Origin: an uncultured Bacteroidales bacterium | GTDB lineage: Bacteria > Bacteroidota > Bacteroidia > Bacteroidales > Bacteroidaceae | DNA length: 64,000 bases | Reading direction: 5' to 3' | Assembly: GCA_945836755.1 (NCBI GenBank) | Contig: CAMAMB010000003.1 | Coordinates: 1-64,000, forward strand | In this document: positions 52,800 through 62,900 of the stretch, piece by piece | Position numbering within the stretch: the stretch's first letter is position 1 | How the letters are laid out: every line of letters starts with the position of its first letter | Position numbers and translations under genes: made by a program | The notes under the pieces: model-generated | What the model was told of the DNA's origin: nothing | What the model saw: only the letters and a program-made list of their open reading frames with translations | Database searches by the model: none

Positions 52800-53103
52800 C
52801 ACAAGCACTCCCCCGCACTGCAGCAGCGCGGGCCATGCCCCCGCTGACGTCGACGCTGACGCATGGCCGCACGGAGCACTGCCGAGAGGCATATATCCCG
52901 CCGCCGTACACCAATGCCGAAGGCCCACGGCGGTGCGGGAGCATCTCGCCATTAGTCGCCCTTCGACCCCGAAAGAGAGCCGCATCCGCCGCGTGCAACA
53001 GGCAAAATAGCCCATATTCACCGAAGATTTTTCTCCCAATCAAGCAATTTTGTGGCAATCCGTCAAAATCTTCCGTCACCCCCGAAAATAATTGCTTCAC
53101 CCC

Positions 53104-53135
53104 TTGGCAAGCTGCGTCTGTAGGCCCTACCTTTG
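53104..53135 (+). promoter_or_regulatory. Promoter of the candidate small RNA
   Basis: TTGG (53104-53107) and TACCTTTG (53128-53135) with a 20-bp spacer is one of the best promoter matches in the window. No open reading frame of credible length follows it before the terminator at 53289-53322. Confidence 0.7.
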
Positions 53136-53140
53136 CATCA

Positions 53141-53325
53141 GAACGAAGGCGACCGGGCTGGTCGCCATCCGCCCTTCCTCATGGCTGTTTTGCCTGCTCC
53201 GAAGCCCTTCGCGAGGTATAGACAGCTATGTGGAAGCCGCGGCCGCCACGCAAGAAGATATACCACCTAAGCCTAAAAACACTATTCCACCGCCGGTGCG
53301 CTACGTTAGACGCACCGGCGGTTAC
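53141..53325 (+). ncRNA. Candidate small structured RNA, about 185 nt
   Basis: The segment lies between a strong promoter and a strong intrinsic terminator and has no convincing ORF. It can fold: GGCGACC/GGTCGCC near its 5-prime end (about 53149-53167), GGTATA/TATACC (about 53214-53219 with 53259-53264) enclosing further GTGG/CCAC pairing, then the terminator hairpin. Its size and unpaired setting would suit a 6S-like RNA, but no family was recognised with certainty. Confidence 0.5.
53289..53322 (+). terminator. Intrinsic terminator of the candidate small RNA
   Basis: ACCGCCGGTGCG (53289-53300) pairs perfectly with 53311-53322 (12 bp, 10-nt loop), followed by TACTCTTT. 53326-53446 contains only a CCGCC/GGCGG stem at 53411-53426. 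Confidence 0.75.
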
Positions 53326-53446
53326 TCTTTGTGCGCCTCGCCCGCGCCCCGACATCGGCCCCGGGCCGCCTAAGTAGAAGTGCACCCCGGGGAGCAGCGT
53401 GTGGAATATGCCGCCCCACACGGCGGTGTAAATCATATATTTATTA

Positions 53447-53454
53447 TATCTTTG
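53447..53454 (+). promoter_or_regulatory. Promoter -7 box of the YeiH-type gene
   Basis: TATCTTTG fits TAnnTTTG in an AT-rich island, 133 bp before the ATG at 53588. Confidence 0.6.
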
Positions 53455-53587
53455 CGCGCGTTTTGTCAGATACCGTCCTGCGAGGCCGGGCAGCCGCGCC
53501 CCTGCAGACGTAGGCCGCCAAGGCTCAGAGCGCCCCGAAACGCCCGCGGCCCAATTATCCACCACTACTTATAGCTTGCCACAAGCC

Positions 53588-54667
53588 ATGTTTCAGAAAG
53601 GTCACAGAGCCCATACCGCCCACGGCATACTCCTCATCGCCCTCTTCTCGTTCGCCGCTTTCTACCTGGCCGAGATACCCTTTGTCAAAAGCCTCTCGCT
53701 GAGTCCCCTCATCGTGGGCATCATCCTCGGCATGCTCTACGCCAACAGCCTGCGTAACCAGCTGCCCGAGACATGGGTGCCCGGCATCAAGTTCTGCACC
53801 AAGCAAGTGCTGCGCACGGGCATCGTGCTCTACGGCTTCCGCCTGACGCTGGCCCAAGTGGCCGAAGTGGGCCTGCCCGCCATAGTCTACGACCTGATCA
53901 TCGTGGGCGGTACGCTGCTGATAGGCTGCCTGTTGGGCCGCGCCCTCAAGATAGACCGCGACACAGCCCTCATGACCTCGACCGGTAGTGCCATCTGCGG
54001 CGCAGCGGCCGTGCTCGGTGCCGAACCCGTGGTGCGCTGCGAGGGCCACAAGACCGCCATCGCCGTGAGCACCGTCGTCATCTTCGGCACCATCGCCATG
54101 TTTCTCTATCCGGCCCTTTTCCGCGCCGGCCTGCTCGACATGACCCATACACAGGTGGCCATCTACACGGGCGGCACCCTGCACGAAGTGGCCCACGTGG
54201 CAGGCGCCGGCAACGCCATGGACCCCTCCGACCTGCTCGGCATAGCCGGCACGGCGACCATCACCAAGATGATACGCGTCATGCTGCTGGCCCCCGTGCT
54301 GCTCGTCATGGGTTACGTGCTGGCCCGCCTCGGCAGCAAAGGCAACCGCGACGAGGCCCGCGGCAAGCGCCCCGTCACCATACCCTGGTTTGCCTTCTTC
54401 TTCCTGATAGTCATAGGCTTCAACACCCTGTTGCAGTATCTCACCGAAGCACCTACGGTGAAGGATATCCCCCTCAACGGCGCCATCGAATACTGCGACA
54501 CCTTCCTGCTGACCATGGCCATGACCGCCCTCGGCGCGGAGACCAGCATCGACAAGTTTAAGCAGGCCGGCGCCAAGCCCTTCGTGCTGGCAGCCCTGCT
54601 CTTCGTCTGGCTGCTCGGCGGCGGCTATCTTCTGGCCAAGTATATGCTCCCCCTGCTCATGCACTAA
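53588..54667 (+). CDS. YeiH/UPF0324-family membrane protein (putative anion exporter)
   Basis: 359 residues, about ten hydrophobic helices. LSPLIVGIILGMLYAN, TSTGSAICGAAAVLGAEPV and GGTLHEVAHVAGAG are family hallmarks. The group is often annotated as a putative sulfate exporter but its substrate is not established. The ATG at 53588 is chosen over a TTG four codons upstream. The cvpA gene follows after 25 bp. Confidence 0.88.
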   Translation: MFQKGHRAHTAHGILLIALFSFAAFYLAEIPFVKSLSLSPLIVGIILGMLYANSLRNQLPETWVPGIKFCTKQVLRTGIVLYGFRLTLAQVAEVGLPAIVYDLIIVGGTLLIGCLLGRALKIDRDTALMTSTGSAICGAAAVLGAEPVVRCEGHKTAIAVSTVVIFGTIAMFLYPALFRAGLLDMTHTQVAIYTGGTLHEVAHVAGAGNAMDPSDLLGIAGTATITKMIRVMLLAPVLLVMGYVLARLGSKGNRDEARGKRPVTIPWFAFFFLIVIGFNTLLQYLTEAPTVKDIPLNGAIEYCDTFLLTMAMTALGAETSIDKFKQAGAKPFVLAALLFVWLLGGGYLLAKYMLPLLMH

Positions 54668-54692
54668 GACCTCCACACGATACATTTACCCC

Positions 54693-55229
54693 ATGTTAGA
54701 CCTCTTCATCGTCATACTTTTAGCGTGGGCCATCTTCAGCGGATGGCGCGCCGGCTTGCTTAAAGAGCTCATCTCCACGACCGGCTTCGTCGTGGGCCTC
54801 TTCATCGCCGCCACCTTCTATTCCACCCTGGGCTCATACCTGGCCGTCAACGGCAGTGAGACCAACATGTTTACCAGCATAGTGGCCTTCCTGCTGCTAT
54901 GGATCATCGTGCCCATCTCCCTCGGTCTGGCTGCCAACCTCCTGACCAAGGCCCTCAAGGGCATGAAGCTCGGCCTGCCCAACAGCCTGCTGGGAGCCGG
55001 TGTCAGCGTGGCTAAGTTTCTGCTGCTGCTGAGCTGCGTGTTCAACGCCATGACCGCCCTCGGCATCATGAACGAAGAACGCACCGCCGAGTCGAAGCTC
55101 TACCGCCCCGTCAGCGCCGTGGTAGGGGCCTTCTTCGACGAAGAGCCTGCCGCGGGAGGCGCCATGGAAGCCTCTGATGATGAAGAAGCAGGCGACACCA
55201 TCTGGGTGGACGTGAGCAAGAAACAATGA
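54693..55229 (+). CDS. CvpA-family membrane protein
   Basis: 178 residues with four membrane helices (DLFIVILLAWAIFSGWRAGLLKELIS is the classical CvpA opening) and an acidic C-terminal tail. CvpA proteins affect envelope homeostasis and colicin V release; the biochemical role is unclear. Confidence 0.88.
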   Translation: MLDLFIVILLAWAIFSGWRAGLLKELISTTGFVVGLFIAATFYSTLGSYLAVNGSETNMFTSIVAFLLLWIIVPISLGLAANLLTKALKGMKLGLPNSLLGAGVSVAKFLLLLSCVFNAMTALGIMNEERTAESKLYRPVSAVVGAFFDEEPAAGGAMEASDDEEAGDTIWVDVSKKQ

Positions 55230-55256
55230 CCGCAGCAGGGCGGCGCGCCTGCAGCT

Positions 55257-55340
55257 GAGGCGCAACGGAATGCACATGCCGGCGCAGCGCAATGGCAGGC
55301 AGACGTAGCGGAATGCACATTCGGACATAGCGGATTGCCC
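55257..55340. repeat. Degenerate 21-bp array between cvpA and sufB
   Basis: Four diverged units start at 55257, 55278, 55299 and 55320, sharing an A-CGGAATGC-like core that drifts by one or two bases. The frame of cvpA stays open through it after the TGA. Weaker than the other arrays. Confidence 0.5.
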
Positions 55341-55378
55341 CACCCTTACCTCCATCCCCCCCCTCACACTTTATCACC

Positions 55379-56821
55379 ATGGCCGACAACGACATAGCAA
55401 GGCAGTTTGCCGAAAAACAATACGAGTACGGTTTCACCACCGACGTACATACCGAGATCATAGAGCGTGGCCTCAACGAGGACATCATTCGCCTGATTTC
55501 CGCCAAGAAGGAAGAGCCCGACTGGATGCTTGACTTCCGTCTGAGAGCCTATCGCCACTGGCTCACCATGGAGACCCCGGACTGGGCGCACGTCAACCTG
55601 CCGCCCTTAGACTATCAGGCCATCTCCTACTACGCCGACCCCACGAAGAAACAACGCGACGAAGGGAAAAAGGAAATAGACCCCGAGCTGCTCAAAACCT
55701 TCGACAAACTGGGCATCCCCCTCGAAGAGCGAATGCAGCTGGCCGGCGTGGCCGTGGACGCCGTCATGGACTCCGTCAGCGTGAAGACCACCTTCAAGGA
55801 AAAGCTCCAGGAAAAAGGCATCATCTTCTGCTCCATCAGCGAAGCGGTGAGAGAAAACCCCGAGCTGGTCAAGAAATATCTCGGCACGGTGGTCAGCTAC
55901 CGTGACAACTTCTTCGCCGCCCTCAACTCGGCCGTCTTCAGCGACGGAAGCTTCGTCTACATACCCAAAGGCGTGCGCTGCCCCATGGAACTGTCGACGT
56001 ACTTCCGCATCAACGCCCGCAACACCGGCCAGTTCGAGCGCACCCTCATCGTATGCGACGACGGCGGCTACGTGAGCTACCTCGAAGGATGTACAGCCCC
56101 CATGCGCGACGAGAACCAGCTCCACGCGGCCATCGTAGAGATTGTGGTCAACACCGACGCCGAGGTCAAATATTCTACCGTGCAGAACTGGTATCCGGGC
56201 GACAAGGAAGGCCGCGGCGGAGTATACAACCTCGTGACCAAACGCGGCCAGCTGCGAGGCCGGAACGCCAAGCTCTCATGGACACAGGTGGAGACAGGCA
56301 GCGCCATCACCTGGAAATATCCCTCGTGCGTGCTCATGGGCGAGGGGTCGCAGGCAGAATTTTACAGCGTGGCCGTGACCAACAATTATCAGGAGGCAGA
56401 CACAGGCACAAAGATGATACACCTCGCCCCGCATACCCGCAGCACCATCATCTCCAAGGGCATCTCGGCCGGGCATAGCCAGAACTCCTACCGAGGCCTT
56501 GTCAGAATAGGCGCCAAGGCCGACGGGGCACGCAACTACTCGTCGTGCGACTCGCTGCTGCTGGGCGACAAGTGCGGGGCACATACCTTCCCCTACCTCG
56601 ACGTGGCCAACAACAACTCCACCGTAGAACACGAAGCCACCACCTCTAAGATTTCGGAGGACCAGCTGCTCTACTGCAACCAGCGAGGCATCCCGACCGA
56701 AGACGCCGTGGGCCTCATAGTGGGAGGATACGCCCGCGAGGTCATCAACAAGCTGCCCATGGAATTTGCCGTAGAGGCCACCAAGCTGCTCAGCGTCTCG
56801 CTCGAAGGCTCTGTGGGCTAA
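55379..56821 (+). CDS. sufB: Fe-S assembly scaffold SufB
   Basis: 480 residues, full length. [35 protein letters not shown] and [22 protein letters not shown] (in outline) are conserved SufB blocks, and the cysteines in EGCTAP and SSCDSLL match positions needed for cluster building. It assembles Fe-S clusters with SufC and SufD. Neither is next to it: a tandem repeat array and an SLC13 transporter follow. The frame continues open for 97 codons after the TAA. Confidence 0.95.
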   Translation: MADNDIARQFAEKQYEYGFTTDVHTEIIERGLNEDIIRLISAKKEEPDWMLDFRLRAYRHWLTMETPDWAHVNLPPLDYQAISYYADPTKKQRDEGKKEIDPELLKTFDKLGIPLEERMQLAGVAVDAVMDSVSVKTTFKEKLQEKGIIFCSISEAVRENPELVKKYLGTVVSYRDNFFAALNSAVFSDGSFVYIPKGVRCPMELSTYFRINARNTGQFERTLIVCDDGGYVSYLEGCTAPMRDENQLHAAIVEIVVNTDAEVKYSTVQNWYPGDKEGRGGVYNLVTKRGQLRGRNAKLSWTQVETGSAITWKYPSCVLMGEGSQAEFYSVAVTNNYQEADTGTKMIHLAPHTRSTIISKGISAGHSQNSYRGLVRIGAKADGARNYSSCDSLLLGDKCGAHTFPYLDVANNNSTVEHEATTSKISEDQLLYCNQRGIPTEDAVGLIVGGYAREVINKLPMEFAVEATKLLSVSLEGSVG

Positions 56822-56848
56822 GACTCGGCGGCATGGCGCGGCGACAAC

Positions 56849-57010
56849 CCTTCACGCCTGGCAGTTAAGCCTTCACGCCGGGCAGTTAATCCTTCACGCC
56901 TGGCAGTTAATCCTTCATGCCTGGCAGCTACGCCTTCACGCCTGGCAGTTAAGCCTTCACGCCTGGCAGTTAAGCCTTCACGCCGGGCAGTTAATCCTTC
57001 ACGCCTGGCC
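56849..57010. repeat. 21-bp tandem array behind sufB
   Basis: Seven full 21-bp units start at 56849, 56870, 56891, 56912, 56933, 56954 and 56975 and a partial one at 56996. The unit begins CCTTCACGCCTGGCAGTTAA. In the frame of sufB, past its TAA, they read as heptads PSRLAVK/N. That frame is open to a TAA at 57113, four bases before the next ATG. The AAG-CCT junction recurs in other arrays. Confidence 0.95.
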
Positions 57011-57119
57011 TATACTTCTCCACGCCTGGCTGCTGTCGTTTCATGGCGCGGCCGCGAAACCAACGCGCATATACATTTCACACACATAACCCCAACCCCA
57101 TCAAATCTACTTTAAAGAG

Positions 57120-59054
57120 ATGCACTCCATGACATCGCTACTGCTCTCACAGCTCGGCGGACTCTGGACGCAGATGTTCGATTATTTGGCCTCGCCCGAA
57201 GGGCAGGTGGTCACCGTGCTCGTCATTTTCGGCCTTACCATCGTGGCCTTCATCGCCGATAAGGTGCGTTCAGACATTGTCGCCCTCTCGTCGCTTGCCC
57301 TTCTGCTCGTGACCAACGTGCTTACCCCCTCCGAGGCGCTGGCCGGCTTTTCGAATTCGGCCGTGGTCATGATGATCGGCCTCTTCGTCGTGGGCGGCGC
57401 AGTGTTCCAGACCGGTCTGGCCAAGATTATCAGCGGCCGCCTCTTGAAGCTGGCCGGCACGAATGAGGTGAAGCTGTTCTTCCTCGTCATGCTCGTCACC
57501 GCCGTGGTGGCCGCCTTCGTGAGCAACACCGGCACCGTGGCCCTGCTGCTCCCCATCATTTTGGCCATGGCCAAGACCGCCGGCATCAGTCCTGCAAAGC
57601 TGATGATGCCACTTGCCTTCGCCAGTTCCATGGGTGGCATCCTGACCCTGATAGGCACGCCCCCCAACCTCATCGTCGACGGCTACCTCCGCGACAACGG
57701 CCGTGACGGCTTTGCCTTCTTCGACTTCCTGCCCATCGGCATCATCTGCCTCAGCGTGGGCCTCTTGCTGCTCTATCCCCTCTGCCGTATCTTCATGAGC
57801 AAGAAGGGCAAAGACACCATTGACGAGGGCGCCGCCGAAGACATAGCCTCCCTCCTTCACGAGTACCATATCGACAACTTCGTCTTCCGCCTTCAGGCCC
57901 CGTCGGGAAAGACGTCCCTCATCGCCGGACGTACGGTGGGCGAGCTTGACGTGCGGCGCCACTACGGTGTCAACATACTCGAGGTGCGCCGCGCCAATCG
58001 CACCGTCTTCAGCAGCAGCATACAGGAACCCGTCAGCACCTCCACCATCTTCCATCCCGGCGACACACTCTACGTGCTCGGCCAGCGCAGCAAGGTGGAT
58101 GCCTTCGCCGCAGAGTACGGCCTCACCGTCTTCGAAGACGAAGAGACCGACGGAAAAGCCAAACTCGACTTCTACGAAATAGGCCTCGCCGAGGTGCTCA
58201 TCTCCCCCGAGAGCGCGCTGATTAACCGCCCGCTACGCAAGGCTAACTTCAAGGAACGTTACAACGTGAGCGTGTTGGCCATCAAGCGGTCGGGCAAGTA
58301 TATCTTCGAAGACGTGCTCGAGTCTGTCATCAAGCCGGGCGATATGCTCCTCGTGCATGGCTACTGGAAGGGCATAGAGAGCATGAACAAGAAGAACCGC
58401 GAGTGGATAGTCATCGGCTCACCCAACAAAGACGAGGAAAGCGTGGCCCTCGACCACAAAGCCCCCCTCGCCGCCTTCATCATGGCCGCCATGGTGGTGT
58501 GCATGGTCTTCGCCGACTACATCGGCGTCAAGCCCGTGGCCTCCGTCATTATCGCCGGCCTCTTGATGGTGCTCACCGGCTGTGTGCGCAGCGTCGACGG
58601 CGCTTACAAGATGATAGGCTGGGAGAGCATCGTCCTCATTGCCGCCATGATGCCCATGAGCACCGCCCTCTCCAAGACCGGCATCTCTGAATGGATTGCC
58701 ACCACCCTTGTACAGAACCTCCATGTCTACGGGCCTATTGCCGCCCTTGCCGGGGTATACGTGGTGACCTCCGTTCTCTCTACCTTCATCAGCAATTCAG
58801 CCACCGCCATCCTCGTGGCACCCATCGCCTGGGCCGCTGCCGAGCAGTTAGGCGTTTCGCCCACGCCCTTCATGATGGCCGCTGCCGTAGCAGCGTCCGC
58901 CTGCTTCGCCACTCCTATCTGCACCCCGCCCAACGCCATGGTCATGAACGCAGGCCATTACAACTTCATGGATTACGTGAAGGTCGGCGTGCCTCTTCAG
59001 CTCATCATGGGAATAGTGGCCATTCTCACCATCCCCCTCTTCTTCCCCTTCTAA
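57120..59054 (+). CDS. SLC13/DASS-family transporter with two RCK_C (TrkA-C) domains
   Basis: 644 residues. Two membrane blocks (about 20-245 and 455-644) carry the family's substrate loops SNTGTVALLLP and TLIGTPPNLIVDG in the first half and SNSATAILVAP and ATPICTPPNAMV in the second. Between them are two TrkA-C domains (about 260-345 and 355-440) that bind ligands or nucleotides and may gate transport. Members carry dicarboxylates, sulfate or other anions with Na+. It is followed 29 bp later by a small outer-membrane protein gene. Confidence 0.9.
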   Translation: MHSMTSLLLSQLGGLWTQMFDYLASPEGQVVTVLVIFGLTIVAFIADKVRSDIVALSSLALLLVTNVLTPSEALAGFSNSAVVMMIGLFVVGGAVFQTGLAKIISGRLLKLAGTNEVKLFFLVMLVTAVVAAFVSNTGTVALLLPIILAMAKTAGISPAKLMMPLAFASSMGGILTLIGTPPNLIVDGYLRDNGRDGFAFFDFLPIGIICLSVGLLLLYPLCRIFMSKKGKDTIDEGAAEDIASLLHEYHIDNFVFRLQAPSGKTSLIAGRTVGELDVRRHYGVNILEVRRANRTVFSSSIQEPVSTSTIFHPGDTLYVLGQRSKVDAFAAEYGLTVFEDEETDGKAKLDFYEIGLAEVLISPESALINRPLRKANFKERYNVSVLAIKRSGKYIFEDVLESVIKPGDMLLVHGYWKGIESMNKKNREWIVIGSPNKDEESVALDHKAPLAAFIMAAMVVCMVFADYIGVKPVASVIIAGLLMVLTGCVRSVDGAYKMIGWESIVLIAAMMPMSTALSKTGISEWIATTLVQNLHVYGPIAALAGVYVVTSVLSTFISNSATAILVAPIAWAAAEQLGVSPTPFMMAAAVAASACFATPICTPPNAMVMNAGHYNFMDYVKVGVPLQLIMGIVAILTIPLFFPF

Positions 59055-59083
59055 ACCTTCCACCAATCTCACAGACACATCTT

Positions 59084-59707
59084 ATGAAACGCATGCACAG
59101 ACTTATCGTCCTGCTCGCCCTCTGCCTCACCGTCGGCATGGGCGCACAGGCACAGGGCCTGAAGTTTGGCCTCAGCGCAGGCATGAACTTCAATAAGCTC
59201 CACTTCAGCGGCAACCGCACCGACATGACCAATCAGGCTGTACACTCCTCCAACAGGGCGGGATGGTACATCGGTCCCAAGCTCACCCTCAGCACCGGTC
59301 TCGGACTGGGCGCCGACGCTGCCATCGAGTATACAGAACGCTATCTCGACATCAACGGAGAAACTGAGACCTACCGCACCTTTGAAGTGCCCGTCAACGT
59401 GCGCTACGGCATAGGTCTCGGCAGCCTTGCCAAGATTTACGCCACCACCGGACCGCAGTTCGGCTTCGCCCTCGGCCACATGAGCTGGAGCAACCTCGGC
59501 ACAGGCACCAACTTCAGCAAGCGCCACATGAATACCACCTGGAACGTCGGCGCGGGGCTTACCCTCCTCAGCCGCTTCGACGTCAGCGTAGGCTACAACA
59601 TAGCCTTCGGCAGCATCGGCAAGGCATCGCGCCACGCCGGCAACGACGACTATCAGCTCAAGTATAAGACCAACAGCTTCCGTGTCAGCGTGGCCTACCT
59701 CTTCTAA
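59084..59707 (+). CDS. Small outer-membrane beta-barrel protein
   Basis: 207 residues. Signal peptide (LIVLLALCLTVGMGAQAQ), then GLKFGLSAGMNFNKLHFSG and eight or so amphipathic strands ending in the C-terminal aromatic strand NSFRVSVAYLF. This is the porin-family/PorT-like outer_membrane beta-barrel group (OMP_b-brl). The ATG at 59084 begins the signal peptide; the longer frame is a shadow of the transporter gene. Confidence 0.87.
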   Translation: MKRMHRLIVLLALCLTVGMGAQAQGLKFGLSAGMNFNKLHFSGNRTDMTNQAVHSSNRAGWYIGPKLTLSTGLGLGADAAIEYTERYLDINGETETYRTFEVPVNVRYGIGLGSLAKIYATTGPQFGFALGHMSWSNLGTGTNFSKRHMNTTWNVGAGLTLLSRFDVSVGYNIAFGSIGKASRHAGNDDYQLKYKTNSFRVSVAYLF

Positions 59708-59734
59708 GCTGCGCGCCCCCGTCCCCGCCCTTTT

Positions 59735-59818
59735 CAGCCTGCGCTCTGACCCTTTCCGCCTGCGCTCTGACCCTTTAAGCCTGCGCCGCAGAACCTTCTA
59801 CCGGCGCCGCCCCTGCTC
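59735..59818. repeat. 21-bp array behind the small outer-membrane protein gene
   Basis: Four units start at 59735, 59756, 59777 and 59798. The first two share GCCTGCGCTCTGACCCTTT and the others diverge. In the frame of the upstream gene they read with the Pro-Ala in the same phase as the Lys-Pro of other arrays, but TGA codons interrupt the first two units. 59819-59917 contains only AT-rich promoter-proximal sequence. Confidence 0.85.
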
Positions 59819-59917
59819 ACCAGCCGAGGCGGCGCCGGTTGGCGTCTTTCCTGCCATGGTCGCGCGCAGCTATATATAATATATAAAGGAGGCTGCGTCC
59901 GTTTGAGAAAATTCTAT

Positions 59918-59925
59918 TACCTTTG
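59918..59925 (+). promoter_or_regulatory. Sialidase promoter -7 box
   Basis: TACCTTTG fits TAnnTTTG, 35 bp before the ATG at 59961. A TTTG 13 bp upstream is too near for a standard -33 box. Confidence 0.6.
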
Positions 59926-59960
59926 CCCCCAAATAAGACACTCTTAATCAAATAAATAGT

Positions 59961-62900
59961 ATGAAAGAACATTTACTCCAACTCGCTCGGGGCGCTGCCC
60001 TCCTGTGTGCTGGGCTTTTGGCCATGGGTCAGCAGGCTCTCGCTGCAGCTTCCAGCCCCGCCGCCACCCCTTCGCCGGCTCAGGTTGCAGAGGGAAGCAC
60101 CTCCAGCAATCTGCCCCAGGATGGCAAGACCTACTACATCTATTGTGACAATGCCACCCAGCAGTTCTTCTATAACAACGGAGGCACGCTCGCGGTGAGC
60201 AACGGTCTGACCAACGACCCCTCGCTCTACACCTTCACCTGTACGGTGACCTCTGAAGGCAAGTACCAGTTCCGCAACACGAGCAACAACAAGTACTTCG
60301 GCTTTAAGGCCTTCAGCGCCTCGGCTTACAGCTACACCATCAGCGACGGCTACCCCTCCGGAGTGGCCACCCATCTCTATGGCGACGCCAACGGCCGTTA
60401 CTTAGTCATGAAAGAAGATGGTGGCTTCGACCAGTCTACCAGCGCAGGCTATACCAAGGACGACAACAACATCTACTCGGCCAACTTCATCTTCGTAGAC
60501 GTCGAGACATGCAAGACGCTTTCCATCTCGGCTAATGCCGGCGCCGGTGCATCCGTCACCTGGAACGGCACGACCAAGACCCTGCCCTGCAGCTTCCTTT
60601 GCATGCCCGGCACCGAGGTTTCCGACCCCACCCTGACCCTCAGCTACGACGACGCCACCCTTGCCGCTGCCACCCTCAAGTATGAAGGCATCTTTGCCAG
60701 CGACGGCACAGAGACCAGCCTGCCTTCCACCTACGACGGCACCGCCGACGCCTTCTACGAGGTGCGTTTCATGCCCGACGTCTTCTCTTCCACCTACGGC
60801 GAGAAGTGGGTGCGCGTGGTCAACGTGCGTAAGCCCGCCAACGGCTTCACTCTCCCCGGCAACACCGCCGGACAGATTGCCACCAACACTATCGACCCCT
60901 CAAGCCTCGACCATCTCTGGTGCTTCGTGGGTAACTACAAGAGCTTCAAGATCTATTCCCACACCAGCGAGAGCCTCGTCATTACCCACGACGGTACACC
61001 CGCCGAGGGTGAAGCCGTAAGCCTTGCTGCCGAGAGCAGCACCAGCACGGCCCAGTCATGGACCCTCGCCGACTATACCGGCGCCTCCTCTTACCCCGGC
61101 TACTCCATCGAGGCCGTCAGCAAGTCCGGCCAGGGCCTCAACCCCCACGGCGGCATACCTAGGGACCTCAGGTTCTACTACAGCACCGACGCCGGCAGCC
61201 GCTGGACCTTCCCCGTCGTCGACGCCGATAACCCCATCACCCTCAGCGCTGATGTCACCGGCACAGCCTTCGAGGGAAATCCCGTGGCCAACATCACCAT
61301 CACCTCGGCAGGCTCTACGCTGACCTTCCCCATCCGTCAGACAGAGAGCAACCCCACCGGCAGCATAGCCGAGACCCGGCTCTATCTCTACAAGAACAAG
61401 CCCTTCACCGCCGCCTCCTATACCTATCGCGGCTTCAACTGCGAAGCCCGCCTCAACGGCAGCGTGACCTCCTCGCTCACCGACCTCGCCCTGACCGAGG
61501 GCCTTTCCCTCTGCTTCAGCTATACAGCTAACGAAGACCGCATCCTCTTCACCACTCCCGACGCCAACGGCAAGCCCTACCGCATACCCGCCATCGCCAC
61601 CGCACTCAACGGCGACGTCATCGCCATCAGCGACAACCGTCCCTGCGGTTCCGACATAGGCTACGGCGAGGTAGACATCAAAGCCCGTATCTCCACCGAC
61701 AACGGCCTTACATGGGGCGACGAATTCTTCCTCTTCAACGGCCACGGCAACGGCAGTAACATCACCTTCGACTACGCCTTTGGTGACGCCGCTGTAGTGG
61801 CCGACCGCGAGAGCAACAAGGTACTCGTGCTCGCTGTCTGCGGCAAGACCGTCTGCTGGAACGGCAACTACATCCCCGACTCCGCCGAAAGCAATCCTAA
61901 CCGCGTGGCCAAAGTCGTGGGCACCTACGACGACGCCACAAAGACCTGGCAGTGGACCACTCCCGTAGAAGTCACCGAAGACATCTACTCCCTCTTCGTC
62001 AGCGAGACCGACGGCGTCAAGACTGCCACCGTGAAGTCCCTCTTCGTAGGCTCCGGCCGCATCATGCAGAGCCGCGTGGTCAAGAAGGGCGACTACTACC
62101 GCCTCTACGCAGCCGTCTGGACCAAGAACGAGGGCAACCGCGTCATCTACTCCGACGACTTCGGCACCACCTGGAACGTCCTCGGCACCATCGCCGACCG
62201 TCCCGCTTCCGGCGGCGACGAGCCCAAGTGTGAAGAGCTGCCCGACGGCACAGTCATCCTCAGCAGCCGCAGAGCCTCAGGCCGTGTCTTCAACCTCTTC
62301 ACCTTTGCCTCCACCACCGGCGCCGACGCCTACACCACCGGCACCTGGGGCACAGCCGTCAACAGCAACAGCGTGACCGGCGGACTTACCACCGGCGACT
62401 CCGGCACCAATGGCGAAATCTATATGCTCAAGGGAGTGATGGACAAGTCTACAGGTCTGAAGAAGGACATCATGCTCCAGTCCGTCCCCAACGGTCCCGG
62501 CCGCAACAACGTATCTATCTGGTACAAGGTCATAGATAGCAGCGTCACTTACACCCCCACCACCTTCTCACAGGGATGGACCTTCGGCAAGCAGGTCAGC
62601 TTCCGCGGCTCCGCTTACTCCACCATGGCCCTCCAGGCCGACGGCCGCATCGGTTTCCTCTTTGAGGAAGAGCCCGGCGGATACTGCATCATCTACTGCC
62701 CCATCACCATCGACGAAGTGACCGGCGACCTCTACACCTTCTACCGCAAGGAAGAAGCTCTCGGCATCGGTGCTGCCGGCGCCAACAAGGTGCTCGCCAA
62801 GACCGGCCCCGGCTACCCCACAGCCACCAGCGCCGCACGCGCCACCCTTCAGAGCGCCATCGACGCTGCCCTTACCTCAGCCTCTGACGACACCGACGCC

